Shown here: piece by piece, positions 1 to 8,407 of the stretch
Numbering within the stretch: position 1 is the first letter of the stretch
Layout of the letters: each line of letters starts with the position of its first letter
From: an uncultured Prevotellaceae bacterium
Lineage (GTDB): Bacteria; Bacteroidota; Bacteroidia; Bacteroidales; Bacteroidaceae
Direction of reading: 5' to 3'
DNA length: 64,000 bases
Assembly: GCA_900318815.1 (NCBI GenBank)
Contig: ONMA01000010.1
Span: forward strand, 1 to 64,000
The notes under the pieces: generated by a model
Told to the model about the DNA's origin: nothing
Database searches by the model: none
What the model saw: only the letters and a program-made list of their open reading frames with translations
Made by a program: the position numbers and the translations under genes

Positions 1-134
1 ATACGACCTCATCTGGGCTTACGGATAGGAAAAACACCTTCGTGGGACATTCAAGCCGCCAAAGCGATTTTGGGGAAAGGGGAATTGTGCGCCCAAGTGC
101 GACGTCTTGTAAAACATTATTACTTGCTGTGGTC

Positions 135-1016
135 ATGAGGGCAATCCATTGGGTTCATGTCCCAATATTACGCATTAAAAAAACTTCTGCGGATTTTGGG
201 AAGAAATCTATTTTTACATTGCTGCTTGCCTCTCTTACGATGGGATCATCAGCGCAGACGGAAAACCCACGCGGCATCTACAAGATGATGACGTTGACAG
301 GAAAGATGGGCGAGGTTAAAGCTCCCTTTGAGCAGTATAAGGTATGCACCGACAGCATCACGCTGATGGTCTCGTTTAATGCAGCATTCTTCAGCATCAG
401 CGACAACGACCACAAGGTCTTCACCTATACAGGCGACCAGCCAAAGGACGAAAACGACAAGAGCACTCTCATCTACGACAGCAATGCCGAACACTTTTCC
501 ATGAAGTGGTGGAGCCAGTATGCCAGTCACGTGCATTTCCCCAACAACGACTGGTGCATCGAGAAATACGAGTCGGGCCAATATTCCGAATTTGGCCGCA
601 TCGCCTTCGATGCACTGACGGGCAAGGCCGAAGTTGACCCGCACAATCCTCTTTCTGGGACTTGGCGCATCATCGGCTATGTGGACGAACTGCGCGATGT
701 CAAGAAAGAACTGCCGAAGCTGCATGAGCAATACCGTACAAGCAAATACTTCAATAGTTTCATGGTGCTGTCACCTGAGAATGCTGTACTGATTACTTCT
801 GGACGCGGTGGCGGCGTTGACAAGGTGGAGTACGACGGCAAGAAAGACTACAAGATGGGCAACAAGACCTATCGGGTGAAGTGGCTGTCGAAAGACCGCA
901 TCGCCGTGGAAGAGCACATCGACTACCGTAAAGACTGGCAAATTCTGGAGCGTGTCACCGATGGCCAGACACCACTGAGTTGCATCGCCAGCCAGAATAT
1001 GCATAGAAACAGATAA
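135..1016 (+). CDS. Secreted DUF4488-like protein
   Basis: Predicted exported protein of unknown function. A hydrophobic signal segment (FTLLLASLTMGSSA) ends in an Ala-Gln site typical of Bacteroidetes signal peptides. The mature part has two similar halves, each opening with a lipocalin-like strand (NPRGIYKMM and NPLSGTWRI), which resembles tandem DUF4488 domains; the family call is from memory of the pattern. The start is uncertain. An ATG at 42 would put some 55 residues before the signal segment and the ATG at 135 about 20; no ATG lies directly before the signal segment. I chose 135. A strong hairpin terminator follows. Confidence 0.6.
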   Translation: MRAIHWVHVPILRIKKTSADFGKKSIFTLLLASLTMGSSAQTENPRGIYKMMTLTGKMGEVKAPFEQYKVCTDSITLMVSFNAAFFSISDNDHKVFTYTGDQPKDENDKSTLIYDSNAEHFSMKWWSQYASHVHFPNNDWCIEKYESGQYSEFGRIAFDALTGKAEVDPHNPLSGTWRIIGYVDELRDVKKELPKLHEQYRTSKYFNSFMVLSPENAVLITSGRGGGVDKVEYDGKKDYKMGNKTYRVKWLSKDRIAVEEHIDYRKDWQILERVTDGQTPLSCIASQNMHRNR

Positions 1017-1031
1017 ATTGTTTTGACTATC

Positions 1032-1089
1032 AAAAGAGATTCGGGAGGCCGACGCTGAATCGCCAGCATCGGCCTCCCGAATCTCTTTT
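1032..1089 (+). terminator. Rho-independent terminator
   Basis: Long inverted repeat with a 24-25 nt stem, one internal mismatch and a short AT-rich loop, starting 16 nt after the upstream stop codon and ending in TTTT. The left arm begins with AAAAGAG, so it could also work on the other strand. Confidence 0.85.
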
Positions 1090-1182
1090 CCGTCTGAACC
1101 TTTTATAGTTGGATTATGTTGAGCCTCGCAGCCGAGAAAGCGTCCTCGAAATCTTTATATTTCATAAATCCTTTGCCATTTG

Positions 1183-1259
1183 TTTGTACAATTCAGATAT
1201 TTTGCCTACCTTTGCAGCGTAATCCCCCGGAGTCCCTGTCCTAAAGACAAACTTCGGGG
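1183..1259 (+). promoter_or_regulatory. Orphan promoter followed by hairpin and T-run
   Basis: TTTG at 1183-1186 and TACCTTTG at 1207-1214 (20-nt spacing) match the Bacteroidetes -33/-7 consensus. Eleven nt downstream an 8-bp hairpin (CCCCGGAG/CTTCGGGG, 1225-1259, one G-U pair) is followed by a T-rich stretch (TTAAGTTTTTC). No convincing ORF follows. It may make a short RNA, or be the leader of a lost gene. Confidence 0.4.
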
Positions 1260-1786
1260 TTAAGTTTTTCTTGTAGGCAGGTGCAAAAGAACGAATTTTT
1301 TTCCGATTAGCCGCCATTTCGGCTATACCTTTTATATATTATTGGCAATTTCATTGTCAAAGTTCCTTGTCGAATACTGGGCCAGTCTTTCAGCCATTAC
1401 CCTGTTGAAGTCCACTTTTGGTATCAGATTCTTCACGCCCACCTTGACCGTGGAGATATTAGGTTCTGCATTCCGCTCCTCGCCACGCGCTCGACCTATG
1501 GTCGCTTTGCTCAGCCAAGAACTCCTTACCACAATACTTACACTTTCTAATTGCTTTCAATAAGCAGAGATATGATATCATCAAGTAAAACAAGTTGTTT
1601 TGCTATCGCAAAGATGGCTTTTGCATAGGCAAAAGATGGTATTTTGGAAAGCAAAACAAGTTGTTTTGCTGTGAGTGATAGTAGTGACAGGTAAAAAAGA
1701 AGTGTCACTTCAGATAACTATCTGACAATAAACATGTTAGCACTAAAAGTGACAGATTCTCAAAAAATGGCCAAAATATTTTCAAA
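1260..1786. repeat. Gene-free repeat region with short palindromes
   Basis: No convincing gene here. It contains two near-identical palindromes built on AAAACAAGTTGTTTT (1585-1604 and 1651-1669), with GCAAAAGATGG-like words between them, and a GCGCTCGACC-nn-GGTCGCTTTGCT word at 1487-1512 that recurs at about 24127-24149. Short ORFs in both directions at 1332-1563 look like shadows. Confidence 0.45.
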
Positions 1787-1833
1787 AAGAATTATGATTA
1801 GTCTTGCTGGCGCAATGACTAATCATAATTCTT
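1787..1833 (-). terminator. Terminator of the DUF177-rpmF-fabH operon
   Basis: Perfect 17-bp inverted repeat (1787-1803 with 1817-1833) with a 13-nt loop, located 26 nt after the fabH stop. On the minus strand the stem is followed by CTTTTTGAAAA, as expected for intrinsic termination. Confidence 0.75.
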
Positions 1834-1858
1834 AGTTGTCCTCAATGGTGAGAGTACC

Positions 1859-2851
1859 TTAGTAGGCCCACTTCAGATAGGAAGCTCCGTGAACGAAGCC
1901 GGCACCGAATGCGGTGAGAATCAGGTTGTCGCCCTTCTTGAGCAGCTGCTCGTTCTCCCAAAGAGCAAGGGGAATAGTTGCTGCCGAGGTGTTGCCGAAG
2001 TGCTCGATGTTGACCATGACCTGGTTCAGGGGCACTTCCAACCGCTTGGCCACTGCCTCGATGATGCGCATGTTGGCCTGGTGGGGTACAATCCAGTCGA
2101 TGTTGTCCTTGGTGAGTCCGTTGCGCTCGGCAATGAGGGCACAGTCGTCGCTCATGTTGGTCACTGCATAGCGGAACACGGTGCGTCCTTCCTGATAGAT
2201 GTAGTGCAGACGGTGATCCACTGTGAAGTAGCTGGGTGGGCAGACAGAGCCTCCGGCCTTCATGTGCAGGAAAGGCAGTCCCTTGCCGTCGCAGCGGAAA
2301 TAGCTGTCTATCACGCCGATGTTCTCCTCTTCCGTCGCCTCGACGAGTACTGCGGCAGCACCGTCGCCGAAGAGCGGGCAGGTCTGGCGATCCTTGTAGT
2401 CGGTGACCGACGACATCTTGTCGGCACCGATTACGATAATCCTTTTCATGCGACCGCTCTGAATCATCATGGCCGCCTGGTCGAGCGCATAGAGGAATCC
2501 GCAGCAGGCAGCCCAGAAGTCGAAGGCGTAGGCATTCTTCAGTCCCAGCTTGCCGAGTACGATACTGGCTGTCGACGGGAACTTGTAGTCGGCCGTCGAT
2601 GTAGCCACCACCAGCGCGTCGATAGTGTCGGGGTCGATGCCTGTCTTCTTGATGAGTTGCTTGGCAGCCTTGCGCGCCATATAGGAAGTGCCGAGACCCT
2701 CTTCGGTGAGGATTCGGCGCTCCTTGATACCTACGCGCGTCATAATCCACTCGTCGTTGGTATCAACCATGCGCGCCAGTTCCTCGTTTGTGAGAACATA
2801 GTCGGGCACGTATCCGCCAACGCCTGTGATGATCGCGTTGATTTTACTCAT
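1859..2851 (-). CDS. fabH: 3-oxoacyl-ACP synthase III (KAS III)
   Basis: Condenses acetyl-CoA with malonyl-ACP to start type II fatty acid synthesis in the cytoplasm. At 330 aa it has the usual FabH length. The triad is visible: Cys116 in AACCGF (AACAGF in E. coli), His257 in VPHQAN and Asn287 in HFGNTSAA; the C-terminal FGAGFVHGA is also typical. The start codon overlaps the rpmF stop by one base (TAATG), so translation is probably coupled. Third gene of DUF177-rpmF-fabH, the standard Bacteroidetes order. A second, diverged KAS III lies in the capsule locus at 56313. Confidence 0.96.
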   Translation of the reverse strand: MSKINAIITGVGGYVPDYVLTNEELARMVDTNDEWIMTRVGIKERRILTEEGLGTSYMARKAAKQLIKKTGIDPDTIDALVVATSTADYKFPSTASIVLGKLGLKNAYAFDFWAACCGFLYALDQAAMMIQSGRMKRIIVIGADKMSSVTDYKDRQTCPLFGDGAAAVLVEATEEENIGVIDSYFRCDGKGLPFLHMKAGGSVCPPSYFTVDHRLHYIYQEGRTVFRYAVTNMSDDCALIAERNGLTKDNIDWIVPHQANMRIIEAVAKRLEVPLNQVMVNIEHFGNTSAATIPLALWENEQLLKKGDNLILTAFGAGFVHGASYLKWAY

Positions 2852-3045
2852 TATTCAGCTACAGCTTCGTCCTCCATCTTGATAGCCACCTTGCCGCGAT
2901 AGTAGCCACAAGTGGGGCATACGGTGTGGTAGATGTAATAAGCGCCACAGTTAGGGCATACAGCCAGTGTGGGTGCTACGGCCTTGTCGTGAGTACGACG
3001 CTTAGCGGTACGAGTGTTCGATTGTCTTCTTTTAGGATGTGCCAT
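2851..3045 (-). CDS. rpmF: 50S ribosomal protein L32
   Basis: 64-aa ribosomal protein of the large subunit. It has the L32 N-terminus ([16 protein letters not shown]) and a zinc-ribbon with two CPxCG knuckles (CPNCG and CPTCG). It sits between DUF177 and fabH, linking ribosome and lipid synthesis as in many bacteria. The upstream gap carries degenerate 7-nt repeats. Confidence 0.97.
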   Translation of the reverse strand: MAHPKRRQSNTRTAKRRTHDKAVAPTLAVCPNCGAYYIYHTVCPTCGYYRGKVAIKMEDEAVAE

Positions 3046-3048
3046 AAT

Positions 3049-3083
3049 TCAATTTACTATTTATGATTTAACGATTTACGATT
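3049..3083. repeat. Degenerate heptamer repeats upstream of rpmF
   Basis: About five imperfect units of TTTACGA/TTATGAT read on the plus strand (TAAATCG on the coding strand), directly between the DUF177 stop and the rpmF start. The DUF177 C-terminus itself is encoded by GGTGAAGAGTGAAGA, the same heptamer type as inside the MATE gene at 27.7 kb. Confidence 0.5.
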
Positions 3084-3111
3084 TAGTGTGTCGGGCGTAT
3101 GGTGAATGTCT

Positions 3112-3645
3112 TCACTCTTCACCCTTCATTTTTAACTTCAAGAGTGCTTCCCATCGCGGGTCCACCGCCTTCTCTGCGTCCTCATTACTGCTTCGGGCAG
3201 CCGAGAGCTCTTTGAGCTTCTCGCTCATAGCAACGTTGCAATCGCCAGGTTGATGAACGTGCTGGATGGGTATCGCGAGGGCAATGGCCTCATAGATGAA
3301 CCATGACGTGTCGAGCGTGCCTTCGGACTCGTCGACCACGATGATGTCGTCTTGCTCAGAGTATTCGCTTCCTAACTTGACAACCAGCTGCAATTCGGTC
3401 TCGATGGGCTGATCCATCGGGTCGAGGCAGCGGTCGCAGGGAATGCGAACAGTGCCGCTGATGGCGAGTTGGAGTTCATAAAAGCCGACGGCCTTGCGTA
3501 TAGACCCCGACACGTGCAATGCTCCGCCCTGTACCTCAGCGCCGTCTAAAGCACTGAAATACTGGTCGTCCAGCTCCCACTCCAAGGGCATCACGTCCTC
3601 CGTAAGTGCCTTTAAATCAATGTTAAAGCGCTCTAAACTACACAT
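3112..3645 (-). CDS. DUF177 (YceD-like) protein
   Basis: 177-aa member of the YceD/DUF177 family, almost always next to rpmF and implicated in 23S rRNA metabolism or ribosome assembly. The core contains a CDRCL motif (IPCDRCLDPM) followed by an acidic stretch (EYSEQDDIIVVDE) and the C-terminal DPRWEALLKL motif. I start at the ATG at 3645: the frame stays open upstream, but a TAACTTTG promoter box lies at 3666-3673, so an upstream start would fall within or before the promoter. First gene of the operon. Confidence 0.88.
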   Translation of the reverse strand: MCSLERFNIDLKALTEDVMPLEWELDDQYFSALDGAEVQGGALHVSGSIRKAVGFYELQLAISGTVRIPCDRCLDPMDQPIETELQLVVKLGSEYSEQDDIIVVDESEGTLDTSWFIYEAIALAIPIQHVHQPGDCNVAMSEKLKELSAARSSNEDAEKAVDPRWEALLKLKMKGEE

Positions 3646-3665
3646 ACACACTTCTTTAGCGGCTG

Positions 3666-3698
3666 CAAAGTTACAAACTTTTTTCGAGACAGCGCAAA
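3666..3698 (-). promoter_or_regulatory. Promoter of the DUF177-rpmF-fabH operon
   Basis: On the minus strand, TTTGC near 3694-3698 and TAACTTTG at 3666-3673 with about 20 nt between them, about 20 nt upstream of the DUF177 start. Confidence 0.7.
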
Positions 3699-3882
3699 GA
3701 AACTGCATTTTTTTCTGCTTTGATTGTAAAAATATGTTTCGTAAAAATGTGTTTCTCCCACCTTGAAGTGCCTTATATATATAATATGGTATAGGAAAAC
3801 AGAGGCAGATGGTGTTGATTTGTACAAAGGTCTTCAACTATTTCCTGCATTCTTTTGTTGTTTAATAAATTTTAAAACTTTT

Positions 3883-3917
3883 TTTGGCATGTTATCAGTG
3901 CGAATGCATTATCTTTG
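3883..3917 (+). promoter_or_regulatory. Promoter of the large secreted repeat protein
   Basis: TTTGG at 3883-3887 and TATCTTTG at 3910-3917; the ATG follows at 3958, leaving a leader of about 35 nt. Confidence 0.65.
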
Positions 3918-3957
3918 CACTCAAGTTCATAACCAAATAATTAAAAAACTAAAATCT

Positions 3958-6744
3958 ATGAAGAGAATTGCTTTGCTCATGGGAATGGCATTGATGGTAT
4001 TGATGTCATGGGCACAGTCAGATCCCATCACGGAAGTTCCTGCTGATGGCGAGGAATTTGTTTACATGCGGTCTGGTAAGTGCTATTATCCGCGTCCCTA
4101 TATCAATTCAGAGGGAGAGGAAATCTACTACATTTACGAAGGCGACCAAGGTGGTAGTATGACGATAGTTAAGGTGGGTAGCGATGTCTATATCAAGAAT
4201 CCTGTTTACGGGTTGGTTCGCGACACCTATGTGAAAGGCAAGATGAGCGATGATGGCAAGACCATCACGGTGTCCTTGCCCCAGGTCCTCTACTACGACG
4301 AAGCCTATCAGACCAATGTCGTGATGGGCGTTGGTAAGATGGAAGGCTATGACCTGTATCTCGACCCAAAGGTCAATTCAGTGACCTACACGCTGTCGGA
4401 GGATGAGAAGACCATCACGTTGGAAGGCTCTTCGAATATGACCCCCTTGGGTGCTTACTGGGCTGACAATGAGGAGTTTGCCGGGCGTGCAGAGTGGGAA
4501 ACGGAGCTTACCCTGTATGTGCAGAAACTGAGCGTAACCCATCTGCCGGAAGGAGTCACTACGACTGAAATGCCGCTTGCAGGTATGCGCTTTATTGCAG
4601 GTGCGAAGGAGCAGGTGAGCAGCACGGTCAAGGTGGGCTTCGATGCTGACACCATTTACGTGCAGGGTCTTGTTCCCTTGATGCCCGATGCCTGGGCAAA
4701 GGGCACGTTCAAGGGAGGAATAGCCCATTTCCCCGTACAGTTCCTGGGCTATGATGCCAATGACAACAAGTACTATCTGGCCAGCCTGAGTGGCGACAGC
4801 AAGAACATGGCTCCCTTCACCATGAGCTATGATGAAGACCTGAAGAGCTTTGCAGCCGATGCAAAGGCCGTGATTACTCCCAGCGATCTGGATTACGACG
4901 CTAATCAGGTCTATGCCACCTATACGGGCCTGTACATTGGCAAGCGTCCTGAGCCTATCGCAGTTCCCACCGGCCTGACCGTGAAGCCGATGACGCTGGA
5001 AGGCATCTATAATGATGGTGAGCGTGAGCTGTCGATAACCAAGATTGTAAAGGTGGCCTTGAGTGGCAGCGATGTCTATATGCAAGGACTTTTCGGTAGT
5101 GTGCCCGATGGCTGGATCAAGGGTTCGTTCGACGAGCTGGGCGTTGGTCTGCAGTTCCCCTTCGGCCAGTATGTGGGCTTCGACGACAACGGTAACGTTT
5201 TCGCCATGGGCGACCGTTCGGAGTTGTCGGGCTTCACTGGCATTGGCCTGAATATTGACGATCCCAGCGAAATCAAGTTCGTCTACGACGCAAAGAAGGA
5301 TACCTATCGCTTGCTGAACAAGCTCTATGCCAGCCGCAAGAAGAGCGAACTGGGTCAGGGCAACTGCTTTGATGTGGGCATGATGATCAACGCTGGTGAC
5401 ACCTGGATTGCAGCCAATCAGGGCTATGGGAATTCCCAGGACGTGGCAGAAGTGCGGATTAGCGAAGGTGTGACGGCTTTGCTGAGTCAGGGAGCCAACT
5501 CCAGTTTTGTGCCTAAATACTACGATTCGGGCGAGGCCGTCCGCATGTATGCCGGCAATATGATGACCATTTCTTCGCCCGACAAGACCATTGTCAAAGT
5601 GGTGTTCAACATGACGGGAGCCGAGAATCAGATGAAACTGACGGCCAATGAGGGCAATTATAGCTTTGCTGATGGCGTAGGCACCTGGAAGGGCGAGAGC
5701 AATCAGGTGGTGTTCTCTGTTCCCAACGAGAGCGGTACGCAGGCACGTATCCAGTCCATGCTGTTGTTCTACATCGACTACTCGAGCACGCTGGTTGAGG
5801 TTCCTAAGGAGTTGATAGCCGATCCCTACCTGTTGGAAGGTATGTTTGAAGACCTGGCCTACTGGGAACCGCCCGTGCAGCACTCCATGACCGTGAACAT
5901 CGGCTTCCTCGACGATGAGGTCTATTTCCAGGGCCTGAGCCAGCGCATTCCCGAGGCCTGGGTGAAGGGTAAGCTGGTCGATGGTAAGGTCAGCGTTCCT
6001 GAATGGTATATGGGTTCGTATATCATGCACATCTTCATCGATATTGAGAACCAGCTGAAGTTCAGCGGTGCCGAGTTTAATTATAATGAGGCTACTGGCC
6101 AGTTCACATGTGCCAAGTATGAGACGCTGGATCCTACGGTACAGAGCATATCGATGGCAGGCGTGGAGGGCTACACGAATTTAGCTATTACCAAGATGGC
6201 CGCTACACCCGCAACACCGGCCAATCCTGAGATAGAGGTATTTAATGGTGTCGGCAGCAACCGCTTCCTGACCTTCGAGATTAAGCAGCAGGATACGGAG
6301 GGCAAGCAGTTGGTGGCTAAGAACCTGGGCTACATTATCTATATAGAAAAAGGTGGCGTCCAGTCGCAGCTGACGTTTACCAAAGACCTGTATCGCAAGT
6401 TGACCGAGGACATGACCGTTGTGCCTTACGGCTTCACGAGCACCAACTTCCGCATTAACCGCGTGAACTTGTTGCAGGGTGGAACCGAAATCAGAAGCTG
6501 GAATAAGATTGGCATCCAGAGCGTCTATACCGTTGGTACCACTGTCAACGCTTCAGAAGTTGTCTGGAAAGACTTGGAGCAATATTGGATTGAGGGCATT
6601 GGCGAAGTGGGCACGACGGAAGAGTTGGTTACCTACTACGACATGCAGGGCCGTCTGGCCGACGCTCATGCCAAGGGCCTTCTGCTGAAGCAGGTGCGCC
6701 AGGCCGACGGAACGGTGAAGACCATCAAAGTGATGCGCCGATAA
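3958..6744 (+). CDS. Large secreted beta-rich repeat protein
   Basis: 928-aa predicted secreted protein, function not recognised. It has a signal peptide (MKRIALLMGMALMVLMSWAQ). At least three, probably four, copies of a module with the pattern V-x-vY-x-qGL-x-P-x-WvKG are visible (DTIYVQGL..PDAWAKG, DVYMQGL..PDGWIKG, EVYFQGL..PEAWVKG and a diverged first copy GSDVYIKNPVYG..TYVKG). The C-terminus (YYDMQGRLADAHAKG ... GTVKTIKVMRR) resembles the sorting-domain-like tails of Bacteroidetes surface proteins. The start at 3958 fits the promoter and the signal peptide; the frame runs open to 3763. Monocistronic, with a strong terminator. Confidence 0.8.
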   Translation: MKRIALLMGMALMVLMSWAQSDPITEVPADGEEFVYMRSGKCYYPRPYINSEGEEIYYIYEGDQGGSMTIVKVGSDVYIKNPVYGLVRDTYVKGKMSDDGKTITVSLPQVLYYDEAYQTNVVMGVGKMEGYDLYLDPKVNSVTYTLSEDEKTITLEGSSNMTPLGAYWADNEEFAGRAEWETELTLYVQKLSVTHLPEGVTTTEMPLAGMRFIAGAKEQVSSTVKVGFDADTIYVQGLVPLMPDAWAKGTFKGGIAHFPVQFLGYDANDNKYYLASLSGDSKNMAPFTMSYDEDLKSFAADAKAVITPSDLDYDANQVYATYTGLYIGKRPEPIAVPTGLTVKPMTLEGIYNDGERELSITKIVKVALSGSDVYMQGLFGSVPDGWIKGSFDELGVGLQFPFGQYVGFDDNGNVFAMGDRSELSGFTGIGLNIDDPSEIKFVYDAKKDTYRLLNKLYASRKKSELGQGNCFDVGMMINAGDTWIAANQGYGNSQDVAEVRISEGVTALLSQGANSSFVPKYYDSGEAVRMYAGNMMTISSPDKTIVKVVFNMTGAENQMKLTANEGNYSFADGVGTWKGESNQVVFSVPNESGTQARIQSMLLFYIDYSSTLVEVPKELIADPYLLEGMFEDLAYWEPPVQHSMTVNIGFLDDEVYFQGLSQRIPEAWVKGKLVDGKVSVPEWYMGSYIMHIFIDIENQLKFSGAEFNYNEATGQFTCAKYETLDPTVQSISMAGVEGYTNLAITKMAATPATPANPEIEVFNGVGSNRFLTFEIKQQDTEGKQLVAKNLGYIIYIEKGGVQSQLTFTKDLYRKLTEDMTVVPYGFTSTNFRINRVNLLQGGTEIRSWNKIGIQSVYTVGTTVNASEVVWKDLEQYWIEGIGEVGTTEELVTYYDMQGRLADAHAKGLLLKQVRQADGTVKTIKVMRR

Positions 6745-6758
6745 AGGAATATAAGAAA

Positions 6759-6811
6759 CCAAATAAAACAGGAAAAAGCAGGCAAACATTGCTTTTTCCT
6801 GTTTTATTTGG
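6759..6811 (+). terminator. Strong intrinsic terminator
   Basis: Perfect 22-bp inverted repeat (6759-6780 with 6790-6811) with a 9-nt loop, 14 nt after the stop codon. The arm is AT-rich (CCAAATAAAACAGG...), so it may terminate in both directions. Confidence 0.85.
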
Positions 6812-6903
6812 CTTCTACTTGTTCTGCAGATGATACAATGCATACAGAAAACATGTTAAATATCAAAAAAAAGAGGGTGTTGCCGAAAATTCTTAGCATT
6901 CAG

Positions 6904-6935
6904 TTCTGCAATTTCAATATAAAGTAGTAACTTTG
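6904..6935 (+). promoter_or_regulatory. Promoter of purB
   Basis: TAACTTTG at 6928-6935 with a weak upstream element (TTCTG, 6904-6908), about 37 nt before the purB start. Confidence 0.55.
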
Positions 6936-6971
6936 CGGTCTCAATGATAATTATCAGTATTTAGCAAAGGA

Positions 6972-8318
6972 ATGGAATTGACAAGACTGACAGCCATCTC
7001 GCCTATTGATGGCCGTTACAGAGAGAAAACAGAGCCACTTGGCGAGTATTTTTCGGAATATGCGCTTGTGCGCTATCGCGTAAGAGTAGAGATTGAATAT
7101 TTTATCGCGCTTTGCGAGCTTCCCTTGCCCCAGCTGGAAAGTTTCGACCACGGGCTTTTCGAGCGTTTGCGCGATATTTACCGTAACTTCAGCCCTGCCG
7201 AGGCGCAGCGCGTGAAGGACATAGAGCGAGTGACCAACCACGACGTGAAGGCCGTGGAGTATTTCATCAAGGAAGAACTTGACAAGATGGGTGGACTGGA
7301 TGCCTACAAGGAGTTCATCCATTTTGGCCTCACCTCTCAGGATATCAATAATACCAGCGTGCCTCTTTCCATCAAAGAAGCACTCGAAAAGGTTTACTAT
7401 CCGCTTCTTGAAGAGCTGATAGAACAACTCCACGACTATGCCGAAGAGTGGAAAAACGTGCCCATGCTGGCCAAGACCCACGGACAGCCCGCCTCGCCCA
7501 CACGGCTTGGCAAGGAGATGATGGTCTATGTCTATCGTCTTGAGGAGCAGCTGCGCGCACTCAGAGATACGCCCATCACGGCCAAGTTTGGCGGTGCCAC
7601 GGGTAACATGAACGCCCATCATGTGGCTTATCCGCAGTATGACTGGCGCGAGATAGCTAACGAGTTTGTCAGCGAGAAGCTGGGACTGGAACGCGAACAG
7701 TACACCACCCAGATTAGCAACTACGACTGGCTGGCAGCCATCTTTGATGGTCTGCGCCGCATCAACACTATCGTCATCGACCTGGACCGTGACTTCTGGA
7801 TGTACATCTCGATGGAGTATTTCAAGCAGAAAATCAAGGCAGGCGAAGTGGGGTCGAGTGCTATGCCCCACAAGGTGAACCCGATAGACTATGAGAACAG
7901 CGAGGGCAACCTGGGCATGGCCAATGCCATTCTGGCATTCTTGGCACAGAAATTGCCGGTAAGTCGCTTGCAGCGCGACTTGACCGACTCAACGGTGCTG
8001 CGCAACGTGGGCGTGCCTATGGGGCATAGCCTCATTGCCTTCCAAAGCACGCTGAAAGGCTTGCGCAAGCTCATCCTGAACGAGGACAAGCTCCATGAGG
8101 ACTTGGAGCAGACGTGGGCCGTGGTGGCCGAGGCCATACAGACCATCCTGCGCCGTGAGGCCTATCCGCATCCTTACGAGGCACTGAAAGCCCTCACTCG
8201 TACCAACGAGAAGATGACAGAGAAAACCATCCATGAGTTCATCCAGTCGCTCCATGTAAGCGACAGCGTGAAAGAAGAGTTGATGGCCATCACGCCATGG
8301 AACTACGTGGGACTCTGA
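6972..8318 (+). CDS. purB: Adenylosuccinate lyase
   Basis: Cleaves SAICAR to AICAR and adenylosuccinate to AMP, releasing fumarate, in purine synthesis. At 448 aa it belongs to the longer E. coli-like subgroup. The fumarase/aspartase superfamily signature GSSAMPHKVNP is at residues 294-304 and the catalytic His in KTHGQPASP at about residue 170. The opening LTAISPIDGRY is typical. The pseudouridine synthase gene follows after 89 nt with no obvious terminator, so the two may be cotranscribed. Confidence 0.96.
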   Translation: MELTRLTAISPIDGRYREKTEPLGEYFSEYALVRYRVRVEIEYFIALCELPLPQLESFDHGLFERLRDIYRNFSPAEAQRVKDIERVTNHDVKAVEYFIKEELDKMGGLDAYKEFIHFGLTSQDINNTSVPLSIKEALEKVYYPLLEELIEQLHDYAEEWKNVPMLAKTHGQPASPTRLGKEMMVYVYRLEEQLRALRDTPITAKFGGATGNMNAHHVAYPQYDWREIANEFVSEKLGLEREQYTTQISNYDWLAAIFDGLRRINTIVIDLDRDFWMYISMEYFKQKIKAGEVGSSAMPHKVNPIDYENSEGNLGMANAILAFLAQKLPVSRLQRDLTDSTVLRNVGVPMGHSLIAFQSTLKGLRKLILNEDKLHEDLEQTWAVVAEAIQTILRREAYPHPYEALKALTRTNEKMTEKTIHEFIQSLHVSDSVKEELMAITPWNYVGL

Positions 8319-8407
8319 GTGGAATACCTCCTAATAGAAATACATTACAACTGCCGTGAAGGCACAATAAAAAACAACACAATTTTAAGTAAAAAAGAAC
8401 AACGATT

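Noticed and set aside
1332..1563. Small ORFs in both directions
   Set aside because: They mirror each other over the same repeat-derived DNA, lack RBS or promoter, and resemble no family.
4378..6030. 550-aa open frame on the minus strand
   Set aside because: Lies fully antisense to the large secreted protein; composition is that of a reverse-complement shadow, and the plus-strand gene has signal peptide, promoter and terminator.
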